Positions 18,976 through 32,139 are shown, counted from the first letter of the stretch. The stretch is 64,000 nt of DNA from Strigamia acuminata (GCA_949358305.1 OX442318.1:9100501-9164500); one strand, 5' to 3'. Numbers and translations: made by a program. Notes: generated by a model from the sequence alone, not told the origin.

Positions 18976-21653
18976 GAAAAAGCATTTTATTACACATTAA
19001 ATCAATTGTCGTCTATACTAACGTACAAGTGAATTTATCTACCCGTGGTCAAAAAACTTCCCTCCAGTAATGTAAAACCACTGTAACCAAGGGAAGTTTT
19101 TTTTCCATGGCCGTACCTATTAAGCGGGGGCTTTGTCAGGTTTTAATAATTTTTCTGCTAAATAACCCACCGCTAACTGGGTTTTCTGTGGTTTCCCCAT
19201 ATAGCAGTCTTTCAAAAGTTCTCCCTTGGGACTTTCCAATGGATGATAGCATCTGTTTTTGCGGTCCTGATTGTATTAAGCTGCAAGAATGCAAATTCTG
19301 TGCAAAAATTGCAATATTATAAGTATCTTTGGTTAAATCTTCTAAAAATCGACAGGTTGGTCATCGACTGGTGTGTATTGTGGTGCGGATTTTATCGGAT
19401 GGAATTGGATGTAGTTGGATTGAATTGGACACGAGGCAGTTGTTGTAAGAATATCTGCATGAATGGACTTTATTTGCATAAAAGTACAGGTGGCGCTGTA
19501 CGCGATCTCGTAACGTCACGAGAACGCGACGTGCATGACGTGCGTCACAATTAAACAATGAAAGGAATGTACAGAATTGGAGTGCGAAACACTCCAGACT
19601 GCTTGTCGCTTCTCTGCATTACACGTCACTCGGCTTCATCTAAAGATGTAGTATACACAATCACGTTTAGGTGGATGTAGGAATGGTTCAAGACATACTG
19701 TGAATCTCATTGCAAAATAAAATATAATTAAATTAACTTAAACATCTGACTATTTTGCTCTCCGTAGCTTTGCTAAATTTCACTTACTAATGAAATTAAT
19801 TTCTTACAGGAATAAAATGGAATGCCAATTTCAATTTCTTTTTTTGTTGCAATTAAAAATGATAAACCAATTTCCTCTCTTCAGATTGTGTTGACAGAAT
19901 TCAACATTTTTTTGGAGGTTCTGAATTCAAAAAAAATTTAAAAAAATTGTTAAAATATTGTAGAAAGCATTGTGCATTGCAGAAGTAACCTAAAGGTTGG
20001 CATAAAGAAAATTTGCCTACACCTGAAAGCTTGTGCTTTTGTGTCTCTGGTCTTTGGGAAGGAGATGAGCCTATGCCAGTTACAAATTGTGAATAAAATT
20101 TATGATTTTTATTTTTATTTAAGTTAGCTGCAATAACTACAAATCAAAATGCAGAAATCATAATTTAATCTAAATTTTTTTTTTTTGTGCTGAAAAAAGC
20201 CAGCAATGTAATTTTCTATTGCTGTATTTTCAATTTGATTAAAAATGAGTTTCAAATTGAAGAGCCAAGCATAGAACAGACAAGAATTTATTTCAACATA
20301 CCTGCAAGCACACTTAATAAACGTACCCATAGTAGCAAAAGATTAAATTCTCTTCAAGTTTTTCCCCCTTTCACCACTCCCAAGAACTGAAACTTATTAA
20401 AAAATGAAATAAAACAGTACACCACCATTTCAAATTTCATTAAGAAACAAAACTTTTGTATATATACCTTTGATGTTTTTTTTAAAAAAAAAATGAAATT
20501 AAAAAAAAAAATTTTTTTTTCTTTATTTTTTTTTGGACAAAAAAAAATATTAAAAATTACGCTAGAATCTTCTTATTCATCTTCATAATCACCGCCAGTA
20601 ATTAAAACCCACTCGTTTTTTTTTCTTAATCCAAAGACCAAACTTAAAGATAATTTATGCGGCGACAGAAACTTTCACCGCACTTTGCTTCACTCTAATT
20701 TGAACAAATAATTCCCAAGTTGTCATTTAGTGTAATAACCTTAATTGTACACGAGAACACAACACCTATACGTACACAAACACAAACACAAACAAGCAAT
20801 CCAAGCTGCTTACGCAAGCCAACCAAATTAACTCGTTACGTGCCAAAAAGTCAAGTATAACGCCCACCATTTCCATCAGACACTTCCAAGACGTCATTGC
20901 AAAATTAACACGCAAATCCGCAAACACACCTTTGCACAAGTACACATTAGCATTGTCTAAAATCTTGCAAGACAACATTAAAACTGACACATTTAATCCA
21001 CATTTCAAATCACTTCATCAACTCTTCATTATTGATCCCCTCTGTTGCGTTTACAACAATTTTTCATTCAAATTTAATATTTGCTCAGCAACAATTTCAT
21101 TACAGTAATGTTATGAATAATTACTTCAAAGTGCTTTTATGCTTCCCATAAAGAAAGTATATCATTAAGGAAATGGTGATCGAGCCCACGGTGGGTCAGT
21201 GCAATATAAGCAGCCAGTCGCTCAACCCTATCCTTGTACAAATGTTTGAAATGGTCCAGGATGGGTCCAAGAGCAGTGAGGTGCACTCTGATCCAGGGAG
21301 ACAGCCTTACGTTCCACTCAGCAACCTGAATGGATATGCTCAGCAATTCATGACCCAGCAGAGTGTACATCCAGGTCGGCCTGTCATAGCGTCAAGGGTG
21401 GTCACATGAAATAATTGATATAGAAGTCAGCCAGACATGTATATCATGTCACCCTAGGCCCAGATCTGCCAAGTGCCTCTCAGTTAGCGGAAGCAAGAGA
21501 GATAATATAACCTATTGCAAAAATACAGTGGCACCAAACTTACAAAGGCCAATAAGCAGGACCGGATTCAAATATCGCAAGCCTCCTAAACTACAACACA
21601 TATAAGCAATGGTTTAGTTGTAAAAAGAACCAAAAAGTATTATGGCATATATC
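18976..21653. other. Unassigned DNA
   Basis: No gene is supported. At 21137-21409 both strands have open frames of 77-78 codons in sequence of higher GC than its surroundings (minus frame LGPILDHFKHLYKDRVERL); it may be an old transposon fragment but I cannot assign it. Long A/T runs lie near 20480-20550. Confidence 0.45.
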
Positions 21654-21932
21654 TGTATTACCCCGCTTATTGCGGCATGCTGTTGGGCGTGAAATTTTAG
21701 TTTTCTTGATATTCTGAAGATTACTACTAAATTTTTGGAAAAATTTATAGAAATTTAGGCCAATTTCCTACATCCTGGACATCTAAATATGCATTTTAAA
21801 CATGTTTTTGACCCAAAATTAACAAAAAATTCGTACTCACTTAAACCGGCATGCCATTAAAAACAGGGTTTATCGGCATGCCGGTAATACTCGCACTATA
21901 CCGACATGCGGCAATAAGCGAGGTAATACGGT
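21654..21932. mobile_element. TACCGTATTACC-type MITE, full copy
   Basis: The left end TGTATTACCCCGCTTATTGC and the inverted right end GTACCGTATTACCTCGCTTA form a TIR of about 28 bp. The interior has GGCATGCCGGTA palindromes near the right end. The same right half occurs at 4437-4558. Confidence 0.7.
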
Positions 21933-22951
21933 ACAACCCCTGGCAGAAAGTTTGGAATCATGACCACCTTAAACTGAAAATGCCAAAATAAAGTGCTGTA
22001 GTATAATAATGAGTAAACTTTGTTGGAAAAAAAGGTATTACGGCGTATACTGCCCGCACATATCCTCCACCACGGCACTGTGTAAAGCTGGCATGGAAAC
22101 ATACTTAGGGGTAAGCCCAGACTTAAGAGTGGTTCGATGACGGCTTTTTATTTCATTGGTTTTGTTTATTCCTTGGTTGTAAATTCTCAAGATGACTGAG
22201 TAGCAAGTCTATTCAACTTCCTCTCATTGCTGAGCTATGGCAAAACATACGTAGTGAGATTCCAACGTCTTCCCCTTTTTATGCATTTAAGCACTTCCTT
22301 CCTATCCAGCCCTGGCGATAAACCGTCAATGCACAAGGAAAGCCTAAAGCCAGTCAAATAAAATTGATTTTTACACTTGGAATTTTGGATAAAAAAAAAT
22401 TACAAAATCAATTGTAATTTTTATTTCAATGAGAATATAATTTCGTTTATCAGTGAGGTGAAGCAAAGCTCTAGAGGCATAGAAAATCACAATCAAACTA
22501 AAACCAGATCAAGAGGACCATTGTAAGAAGAAGGAAAGAAATTCCACTGGTAGATCCCAGTGACGAACCCCCTGGCAAGCTACTGATGCATGTGACCAAA
22601 AGATGAAAGAACACAATGGTCCATCTACTTGCGACCAACCTAAGCCCCTTTTCTCCAGCAACTGCAAGCGAAACTCACCGGGCCATGACAAAGTCGCTGC
22701 AACCAACCTACCATGCAGAGCATATTGCCCGTTTAAAGATGCAACAACAAAACATACTAGGTACCCACTAATAACAGAAGTGAATAAATCCAGACGCATA
22801 AACAATGTTTGAGTGGCTATTTGATTGAGATTCTACTAACTGCCACCAAGAAATTTTAAATTCTTCAGCAATCAGTGGCAATGGGAGGCACAGTCGAAGA
22901 GCTCCTGTTGGTATTATGCGTGATCATAATCAATAAGAAAAAGCCTTATCG
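21933..22951. other. No gene seen
   Basis: Open frames at 22509-22812 on both strands have higher GC than average but no family motif. Confidence 0.45.
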
Positions 22952-23230
22952 ATGTACAGTTCGTGCCCGGTATCTTGATGCCAAAACCACAACTGGAGTG
23001 CTTTGCGTTATAAAAATGCAGATTTGGATTCTCGTTTAATCTCGCATTGTCTCACGAGATTTAAGTCATTTCTTATTGGTTGGAAGTATGCTTGCTGCGA
23101 TGCGTTACTTCCTACTTCAAAACAAATTTGAAGTAGCTTTTTGCTTACTTTACTGCTAAAACAATCCAACAATGCAATGCGCAGCAACATTGCGTTACGT
23201 TACTTCCTAGTGTGAACACAAGTGTGAACC
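22952..23230. mobile_element. Two MITE fragments side by side
   Basis: Bases 22954-22990 carry the TACAGTTCGTGCCCGGTATC end of the palindromic MITE found complete at 47006-47315. Bases from about 23075 to 23230 end in AGTGTGAACACAAGTGTGAA, the TIR of the family at 61671-62030. The two share ATTGGTTGG and GCGTTACTTC interior words. Confidence 0.6.
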
Positions 23231-26004
23231 AACCTTAAAGCTAAAATAAAGTTAATAAACAATAATAAACTCATTAACAAAAGAGATTTTCAAATGCAAG
23301 TGATTAATTTCAATTTTTGTTAACAGATGGGCACTGGGCCTAAATCAAACAAAGATCACAAACAATAGAATTGACATTTAACATTTTGTTGCTTGTACAA
23401 TGCATTTCTCATCATGATTGATGCAAGTTGTTTGGTTTTAATCTTACAAATTACTTCTAGAATCTAGCAAAATGACTCCAAAACGACCCATTGACATCTT
23501 TGGCAAATTATTGACAATATATTTTGTTTCACAATGAAGCAGAACAATGATTTCCTGCCTATGTTGTCCCAAATCTAAGCAACAAATTTAAATGAAATTT
23601 GAAAATGAAAGCTGGCAGGGCTTTTGAAATGTAATTCTTCTGCTTCTTTCACGTATTGAAATAGCTATAGGGCCAATAGAATCAAATTATATTTTTTCTT
23701 CCCTTTCCCCCCCCCCCCCCACACACTTTGTAAGCCAATTTTGCCTTGAAAAAAAAATTCGCGTAAAGAAAACATAAGCTAAGTGGATGCGCCGATCATC
23801 AACAAACTCAAAAGAGAATTGAAAACGTTTATTCCGCTTACCGGGGAAGAAAAAAGCAAAGAAAAGAAAAATATTTAAAGCAGTTAGTAATAATAAAATG
23901 CCTTTAGACATTTTCTTTTCAAATTATGTTTTGCCAAACTTGAATCTATGTCTCGTTCATTCTCTTTCGAAAAACTGGCACCGCCCCAAAAACTTTTCCA
24001 CTCATCACAAAAAGCAAGTATGGTAAGCAGAAAGGGGTATAACAAACTTCCCAGTCACACAACAAGCACTTTTTTTTCTCCTTCATCAATTCAACAAATG
24101 AGGATAAAAGTCGAATCCAGTTTCCATTTTATACCCAGTGGGAACCGCCATCCAAATCTACTTGCCATTTTCCTTCTAGCACTTGTAAATTCTTCCCTCC
24201 CACTCAGAAAGAGGAAATAAAATAGCAACTGGAAGCATGGACACTGAATGTGGAGACATACTGCTAACCTGGAGGCAGATGGGGAGCCGAGGAAACGATA
24301 AAATCAGTTGAAAATGCAATTTGTCATTTGCTGAATTGACAAAAATTTTGCTTCCCCTCTAAGCTCAGCTGCTTCTTGCCACACAATTTCTAATTTCAAT
24401 TTCAATTTGAGCGAAAACTCAACGTATTGATTTAAAGACAATTTTATTTAACAGTCAACTTTTGCTTTCGCTAAGAATAATCGGCTTCCCTTAACGGGTA
24501 TAACGTATTCAACCCTAGCAGCACCAATCTAAAAAAATCCTTTAACGCTCAACGTGGTCCGTAAAGAAAAAATAATATAATTAGTATATTATGTGGAAAC
24601 AGCGTCATAAATTAACAGGTAATGAGTCATGCAGTGAAGCCAAACACTGCAATAATTCAATTGAAAAAAATGCATTTTAAAAATGCAAATATGTTTGACA
24701 AATAATATTATTGGGAATGCATTTCATAATATGTTTTACAAAATGTATTATCATTTGCAAATTAATAGCATGCAAAAATGTATTACAAAATTCATTCTCT
24801 TAAAACCCAATGTATTTCAAAATACACTGCAATACACTGCAATGTAATTTCAATGCATATTTGAATCATATGAAAAGATAAAAAAAATTTTCAGAAAATT
24901 TTGGAAAATAATTCTACTTACAACTAAAAATCTGAAATTTTTTTTTCCAAACTGAAAATCTGTAATTCCTTTTCCCAAACTAAACATTTCCAATTCCTTA
25001 TGTAAATTGGAAAAGTTAATGCAGATTAAATTACAAATTTGCATACACTTAATTTAAATTTATTAAACCCAAAGGCCTTTTGACCCTTTCAGGTCATCTT
25101 CAGCGGTTACAAATTGGAAATGTGTAAATAATACTCTCATCTCATATTGTATGATTGACTGATCACATTTGCTATTTTCCGTTTTCCTAATTTAAAAAAA
25201 ATTAAAAAAAAATTAATTTACTCAACAACAACAACAACAACAACATACAATATTCACATACAACATACAATATCAAACACGACCAGGCCTAAATAGTAAA
25301 TTATGGTATGTAACAGTAAAGTAACAACTTCTGTTGAATAAAAAGAAACAAAATAAAAAAATCAGTTCGTCAATGTTTCCAAATTTATTATATTTAAACT
25401 TATTTGAAGTACAGTTGAACCCCTTGAGGTTGGTTTCCATGTTGTATGCTGAGGTGTGCAGTGAAGCTGTTTGTTTACCCGGGCCAAGGTTTCAAACTGA
25501 ATTGCTAATTCGATAGGCATGTACGTGCATTTGCTCTCTAAATTTAACTTTTCCATCAGAAGTGAGATACCGCATTGATTTGGCCTAGTATAATTCAACC
25601 ACATTCAAATGAGGAACTAGCCGATTTCCTGTTTTCTGAAAAACAGGAAGCTGTTTAGAGTGTGCTGTACATAGCCTAGACCGAGTTGACTTTTGAATTA
25701 ACATTTTGCATTTTTCGACAAGACCTGCAGAATTGTGATGATGCGCATTTTTTGAAAAAAATGTGTCAACTGTACAAATTTAAATTGATAATTTGCGTTC
25801 AATTATCTGGAAGATAACTTATTTGCATGTATTATTACGAGTCATGTTCTTTTATTTTTCGAATTTATTAATTTTCTAACTATATCTCTTTGAATTCACT
25901 CATTTACGATATAAATAATTTTGAATTTGTTCTCACCAAAATCATAGGGGCTACATCCTGTGATCCCTGGATGTTGTTGCAAATCTTTGATTACTTTAAT
26001 ATTC
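23231..26004. other. Unassigned DNA with one repeat copy
   Basis: Bases about 24650-24850 are an uninterrupted copy of an AATGCATT-rich repeat also found at 42430-43070, 52390-52510 and 63535-63930. Otherwise there are poly-C (23709-23720), A/T and CAA runs, and no supported gene. Confidence 0.5.
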
Positions 26005-26178
26005 TACCATACTGCCTAGATTTAACGCCGGGGCGTTTATTAATTTTTCCGAGCCGACCCCCTCCCGGGCGGGTCGGCTTTCGGCAACATTTAGTGCACT
26101 ACACGCCGCCTAGCACCCGGCGTTTAATCGAGACCCAGCGTTTAGATACGCCCGGCGTTAAATCGAGGCAGTACGGTA
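26005..26178. mobile_element. 174-bp GC-rich hairpin MITE, copy 1
   Basis: The TIR is TACCATACTGCCTAGATTTA at the left and, inverted, TACCGTACTGCCTCGATTTA at the right. Inside lie a GCCGACCC/GGGTCGGC stem, TAGTGCACTA and repeated CGGCGTTTA words. Length and layout match copy 2 at 46302-46475 exactly. Confidence 0.75.
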
Positions 26179-26560
26179 TTACTAAATTACAACATTAAGG
26201 ATAATCCTTTTATTTATGATAATTTGGGATTACCACCAACTTTATTTTTAAAATAAGAAATTCTTAACTTATTTATTTTCAAAATAAATTATTTCCTGAT
26301 TTATTTATTTTCAAAATAAATCATTTCCCAATTTATTTATTTCCAAACGAAAATCCTTTCCGAATCCATCCATTTCCAACAATTTTAAATTCGCAAATAA
26401 ATTCCATCGCACATAAAAAGCAATTGAAACTGAAATTTATCTAAGCTCTTCCACAAACTAATGCAACTCCGCACGTCCTGCATAAATTAACCAGTCTCAC
26501 AACTTAAGACTCGACTGTTCCGGTCTTCGAAACTCCATAAAATCGAAAGTTTGTACTCAC

Positions 26561-26735
26561 TTGTCGAATCCGTGGCACATAAATGAAGCGGAGGAAGACA
26601 TAACTTACCCGTCGGAGGTTGTGATTTAACCGAGAAACGACGACGCCTGGTCCCCAGTGAGCAGCGACTATGACAGCGCGCGAGTTATTTGTGGAACACT
26701 TGGGCTTTGGTTCCTCACCGCTGGAGATTTTTCAA
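26561..26735 (-). CDS. Candidate first exon of a minus-strand gene
   Basis: A GC-rich block reads on the minus strand as a possible 5' UTR. It is followed by ATG at 26601-26599 and 13 codons (MSSSASFMCHGFD) ending AA before GTGAGTAC, a good donor at 26560. An upstream alternative donor GTAAGTTATG at 26611 would leave an entirely non-coding exon. A TATA-like TTATATG lies near 26740. No downstream exon was identified, so the product is unknown. A transposon fragment with chance splice sites is the alternative. Confidence 0.3.
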
Positions 26736-28099
26736 ACATATAATGCCCATAAAAAAAATTATAAAACAAACTAAAAATAATTCGTATCGACAACAAAACC
26801 AGACGAAAATGATTGAGTAGAAAAGGCTTTTACGCTGCAGTTGCATGCAAATCAACGGCAGAAAGCCTGTCACCACAGAGTAATTCATCCGGTGAATATT
26901 TAATGTTTAATTTCAACCAAAAACTTCTTACGAACCTTTTGCATGCTAAAGTCGATTCTAACCCAGCGAACGAGGAAGTGGATCCCCCGACCAATTCATT
27001 TGCCTTGTTGCATACGTTTCAACGCATTTCTCCACACCATAAATCCATTTATTTTTTGCTTTTAATTTCTCTCGTTCACTTATAAATTGATTAATGCTCT
27101 CATCGCCACGTCTAATTGTGCTCATCGTTAGGTGTTTTCCAAATGCTTATCGAGGCACGTGTATTTTTTATATAATGGGTAATTAATGAAAACTGCAACG
27201 CAATTGCCCTCATTAGATGTTTATCTACGGTATGGAATTCTTTCGATCCATAATCAATTGCATGTTAAAAGCAGTGTTTCGGCTTATCGCTTAACACCGC
27301 TAACCCTAAAACACGTTACAGCGTACTTCACACATATTTAACGTAACAACCTAAGTAGTGTTGGTTTGTTAAACATAAACTGACTTTATTAACAAGGAAT
27401 TATGGGTAATATACAATGGGTTACACTAAAAGGTAAGGTTAATACGAAAAGGAGATACATTAATAGGCTAACAGTATAGGTGCATTCGTAAAGGAATTTA
27501 GACTAAACAGCGTTAAAGACAACATTTTTAAATTGCTTTTAAAACTATTTTTCTCGATTTAACTTCAAAAATGGTGGCCGATATTGGAATGTATTGATTG
27601 TAGTGTCATCTAGTGTTTAATTACTACTTGCTATGTATCTGTGTTCGAGATTAAAACTTGTGTATTCCGTTGTTATCACATTACCATCATGGCGGTTCAG
27701 TTCATCATCTCTTACAGATATAGTCTGTCATAAAATAGAGACAACAGGACGCATGCAGATTCTAGCTGGAGATTCTGTATGTGAGGGTGTGAGTTCAGTA
27801 ATAAGTTAAAACATCTTAACCCTCCACGATACACCGGCATACCTATTTGGGTACAGCTGTCGCCTTGAATGGAAATAAATCGAATCTAGCTCGAGTCAGA
27901 CTGACTGAACTTGAAAAAGACCGCCAAGATACAAAAAACGTCACAAGGGCACATAACAATTCATGCGACCTCTAGTGTGGAAACAAAACTCAATCGACAT
28001 GCACAACAAAATCTGTCTAGAATTATTAACCATTTTATTTCAGAGACTAAGTCTGTTTACAGCATCTCAACACTGAAATAACCAGCAATTTATAATTCT
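26736..28099. other. No gene seen
   Basis: A 90-codon open frame at 26813-27085 has no motif. Nothing else is recognisable. Confidence 0.5.
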
Positions 28100-29796
28100 T
28101 TATAATTGATATTCACAAAGAAATCGAATCAATTCTTTTACATTACGAACATTAGAATCTTTGCTATCACAATCAACGTCATTCCAACAAGCTTTCCCAT
28201 CCAGTCTGATCATTTGAATACAGAATTCATTGTTGCCGTAGTTGTTTGGTTCGCCGTTACACCAATTTGTAACGGTAACAGGTTTTCCAGTGGTCAACCA
28301 AATAAACTTGCCATTTCGGTTAAAATCATTACCACTTGTCCAAAAATTAGGAGCCACTGAAAATATTCACAATTAAACTCTCTATTTACTTTTACTCCCA
28401 CGTAGAGAATTTGCATAGTAAATCTGCACAACATTAAAAATAAAAAAAGGAAAATCTGATTTGCTTTTTTAACCACCGGAAAAAAATATTAATTTTTTAA
28501 GCCTATTTTGTGCAAAAATATCTATACAATTTTCCAGTTACATCCTTACTAGTGAATTCTTTATTGTCAATATAAGTATTAATAAGGTTAGATTCAGCTG
28601 CTGATCCAATGCTTATAAGTTCCATCTTTAATGCCTTACAAACAATAAGCAATTGCCTCAATAAAAGTACCAGACTTTTTTGAAAAATAGTAACAGTTAC
28701 TGCCCAGCCGTACGAAACCATATCGACAGCTCTTGCAGTTGACAAAAGAACCCAACATACAAAAAATGATGACTACTGGAATGTTCAATTAAAAAACAAA
28801 AAATATCATTAAATTAATTATTATGACTTTCAAATCTTAAGTTACTACAAATTCATTTTGAAGTAGGTTGCCACGCAATGCAACAAACTTACTTCCAGCC
28901 AATCAGGAGTGACTTCAACCTCGCGTGGTTTAGAGCCGCGAAACTGAACAAGACTCAAAACACAGGTTGTAGTTTAGAGCCACCATTTTGATGATCCAAC
29001 AACTTGGTTCTTGTTCTGGATCGAGGTCTTGTCATTCAACTCTGATTGGTTCCTTATTACTTCAACTTCAAACATGTATGAACATATTGCATTGCCTTAC
29101 TGCTACTTTATCTGAGCTTAGTTTCGATGGACTAAAAAAAGTCTCCGTTTATTTCCGGTGTTTAAGGTGACCTTACACCACGAGCAACTGTCAGAACAGT
29201 ATGAGCGCCACTACGAGCAAGGCCCGTGCGCGCTCGAACGCCTCTGCTACCGTCTATGAAGTCATACGCCAACCAGATAGACCGATTTAGCGCGACCCGA
29301 CTCATGAACCCTGTTAGATTATCAAACATTTCCGCCAGTCTAGCATCGTAAGTCCATCGTACGATTACGTGTTCGAGTGTATTTTGGGTATATAACCCCG
29401 CAAAGTGTATTGAATAAAATTACTTCTTCCAGTTCTCTCCAATCGTTCTAGCATGTAACAATCGTTCTTTCAGCAACATAACAACAAACCCCAACAACTT
29501 TGCTTACTCGACTTCCAAGTTTACACTAACACTAGTGTCTGCCGCATCATTCAATCGTGTTTAGAAAACAATTTTAGACATTGTGGTTTCATGTGCAAAA
29601 AAAAAAAATTTATAGTGTCTGAATTCGACATCAAGAAACTGGACGTAAAGCTACTGTGTTCCACCAACCCCAATTAAATGGGACGTCAGTGGGAATTAAA
29701 ACGGCAGTGGTGACTGAGGTAAATTATAAACTAAGGATTTTCACGCTTATAAACTATGAAAGATAACTTACCTACGCTCAATTTTCCAGCAACCAT
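28100..29796 (-). pseudogene. Secreted C-type lectin, three exons, with a 4-bp frameshifting insertion
   Basis: The exons on the minus strand are 29796-29772 (ATG, 25 coding bases), 28775-28550 and 28356-28100 (stop TAA). All introns are GT-AG with good donors (GTAAGT, GTAAGG). The start encodes a signal peptide (MVAGKLSVVVIIFCMLG) followed by a cysteine-rich N-terminal segment with NCYYFSKKSG and EAIAYC. Then TTGT is duplicated around 28634 and the frame shifts; removing four bases restores phase to the next exon exactly (247 coding bases, phase 1), so the call is firm. After it come MELISIGSAAESN, FWTSGND, NWCNGEPNN (EPN sugar-specificity motif, mannose type by family rule), ACWNDVDC and RFLCEY. 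The domain is a complete carbohydrate-recognition domain apart from about 13 extra residues before RFLCEY. The role would be secreted pattern recognition. It is a recent pseudogene, or the insertion is a sequencing error. Confidence 0.85.
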
Positions 29797-29848
29797 AGTG
29801 TCAAAGTGATGTGTGGAAATGAATAAGCTAAGAGCTTTAGCAGTCCTC

Positions 29849-29856
29849 CTTATATA
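29849..29856 (-). promoter_or_regulatory. TATA box of the C-type lectin
   Basis: The minus strand reads TATATAAG, 53 bases before the ATG at 29796. A TCATT initiator-like sequence lies near 29822-29827, at the expected 25-30 bases downstream. Confidence 0.6.
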
Positions 29857-30714
29857 CTCTTATTGGTTGATATTTACACAAACTAATGGCCCATAAAAGA
29901 GTCTTCAAGTGAAAGCCACGTAACTAAATGATTTTATTTATTTCATTTTTTATTTGATTGCCTAATGAAGAGCAACAATCCAAAATTAAGTTTAGGACAA
30001 AGCCAAATAAATTACTCCGTATTAAATTTTGTTTTCATTCATTAAGAGTTTATTACTGTGAGCTAACCATAAACTGCAAATTTCTTCTAAAAATAACCCG
30101 ATGCACATGTCACCAATCTAAAAGAAAGCAATTTTCTTTGACACTATTTAGTGTCCACAATAACTATCATTAAAATCCCAAGTATAGGAAAAATTGCCAC
30201 TTTCCATAGGGTTCACTATTTAATTCAACCAGACAGACTGTAATATGTCTGCACAGATAAATTACTCGATCATGTTTGCTTTCATAATAAACACTAGCTG
30301 CGTTCAAAATAGCATTTATAATTTTTAGGCGGCTTGACTGAGGGTTATCTTGATCTAACTTGGCGACTAATTTAGTGTTCTTGCTTAGATATGGCTTCTT
30401 ACAAGGGGAAGGTACTAATAAGACACTCACCAATTTTAAAATTAATTATGTGTAGTTCTTTAACCATTTCAAAGCATTTTGCTCCGTAAGCTAGAGTTAA
30501 CTAACAATGGCATTGTCAAAGAAGAACTTTGTTGGCTGAGGGAGTTCATTTTTCATGCAAATAGGCCGAGTAAAAAGGTCAAGTGTAGCACTACACTTGG
30601 TGATTAGCCCGTTCAAACCTTACTCTGGAACCCAAGTAATTTGATATCACATGACATATGACATCACAACTTTGTTCACCAACATGACTGCCTGCATAAA
30701 GGCAACAATAGTTT
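29857..30714. other. No gene seen
   Basis: Short frames only. The 30170-30433 minus frame has no motif. Confidence 0.5.
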
Positions 30715-30786
30715 GTAGTGGTGGTCCAGTGGTTAAGGCAATGGACTAGGAATCTTTCCACACAGGTTTAAATCCTGTTGTCTGTG
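30715..30786 (+). ncRNA. tRNA-Ser-like sequence lacking the variable arm
   Basis: GTGGTCCAGTGGTTAAGGC (A box) and ATGGACTAGGAATC (anticodon arm) closely resemble metazoan tRNA-Ser, and ACAGGTTTAAATCCTGT forms a good T arm with the B box. The long variable arm is missing, the anticodon triplet reads AGG instead of AGA, and the acceptor stem does not pair well. A TTTTT lies just downstream. It is a tRNA pseudogene or SINE head. Confidence 0.55.
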
Positions 30787-31132
30787 AAAATTTTTAAATT
30801 AGTTTTTATTTATTTTTAGAGATAATTTTAATGTTTGTAATTTTATATTTGTTTTTAGAAAATTTTAATTAATTAATTTTAATTTTTTAACAAATATAAA
30901 ATAACAAACATTAAAATTACTGCTTGCAATTCGTTGTAGAGGCTAGACCGTATAAAGGCTAATTTACAATTCTGTAAAGCAACTAGCAAAATGTAATTGT
31001 TGTGCGAAGTTTCTGTTAACAATGCAATGAAGAAAATTAAAAATTAAAAATTTTCAATTCATTTTTTTCTCACCGATTACGAACAACAATTCGCAGCATT
31101 GTAACAAACAACAAATTGTTTTAAATCCAACA
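30776..31132 (-). repeat. Candidate Copia 3' LTR
   Basis: On the minus strand it begins TGTTGGATTTAAAACAA directly after a G-rich polypurine tract (AATGAGGGGGGG) and may end ...CAGACAACA, giving TGTTG...CAACA ends. An internal hairpin at about 30822-30922 pairs TAATTTTAATGTTTGT with its complement. The far end overlaps the tRNA-like T arm, so that boundary is uncertain. Confidence 0.45.
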
Positions 31133-31340
31133 ATAGCCCCCCTCATTCTCCGGGTAACCGAGAGAGTACTGATAATGACAACATGACTAACGTAAATTCG
31201 AAAAGAAATGCTGGCACAAAAATGAAAGCCGGTGAGAAAAACTTCGTGAATATGTCCGCCGAGTTAATGTCTGTGTGCACCTTATACAGAATAAAGACAC
31301 CGTCATGCAACCAGTTTTGAATCTTGTCAAATGCTGACAC
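31133..31340 (-). pseudogene. Copia-type RNase H C-terminal remnant
   Basis: The frame ends LYKVHTDINSADIFTKFFS, matching the conserved end of the Ty1/Copia polyprotein (V-x-T-x-x-N-x-ADIFTK). About 40 more codons and a stop follow, then the polypurine tract. Nothing of the rest of the polyprotein is seen upstream. Confidence 0.6.
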
Positions 31341-32139
31341 CAGTTCTCAGTTTAAATGATGAGGTCTAAAGTCCTAGTAGCAATTGTTCAATTTGAAGTT
31401 TTTGTGAAATTTCAATATGGCAGCTAAAGTTGAAAGAACACAAATCTTGTATTACGACATTACGCTTTATTGAACGTGACTACTGCAGCAACTACTGCAA
31501 CATGGCTTCGATCTTTCGGGCCCAAGGGAGAGTTGCAACATCTGATGGCGGAGTCCCGCCCAACACTGGATTTCGATGAGCTTATAAGTCCTAACTTAAA
31601 TTAATAATTATTCAGTCAGTTTTGAAATAATAAATAAAATTAAACATTTAAAACCCACTTAATAAGTAATAGAGTCCAAACAGAAATGTAATTTCCGGTT
31701 CCCAAGTTTGCTCCCAGCCTTCAATCCGTTGCGTGCACCCCCCCATTCCACCTTCATTATGCCACTGAGTAACTGAACCCATTGTTGTGACCTGGTGTTG
31801 TGTTACAAAGAAAACTAGACACGAGTTGCCACATCAAAGGCTGATCTAATTTCGTCTCAGGCATGCAACGACTGACACATTAACTTACATCTGTCATGTG
31901 AAGAGTACACAATACATTATTTGTTGCTTCCTAACAATGCCTTCCGATTCATCTTCATCGATCATCATCAGGCTATCTTTTCGTCGGAATTTTAAACAAA
32001 TTACAAATTAAGAAACACAAAAGTTGTTTTGTTCTATTGTAGTCTGTATTTTTTGAGAACGGCGTCTATTTGAACTAAGGCGGTTACCTGAGTCATGTGT
32101 TAAATTAGATTAATTAGAAATGAATCAGTTTTTATGGGA
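31341..32139. other. No gene seen
   Basis: A minus-strand segment near 31455-31590 (AATAAAGCG followed by a GC-richer stretch) could be another LTR end, without support. Confidence 0.4.
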
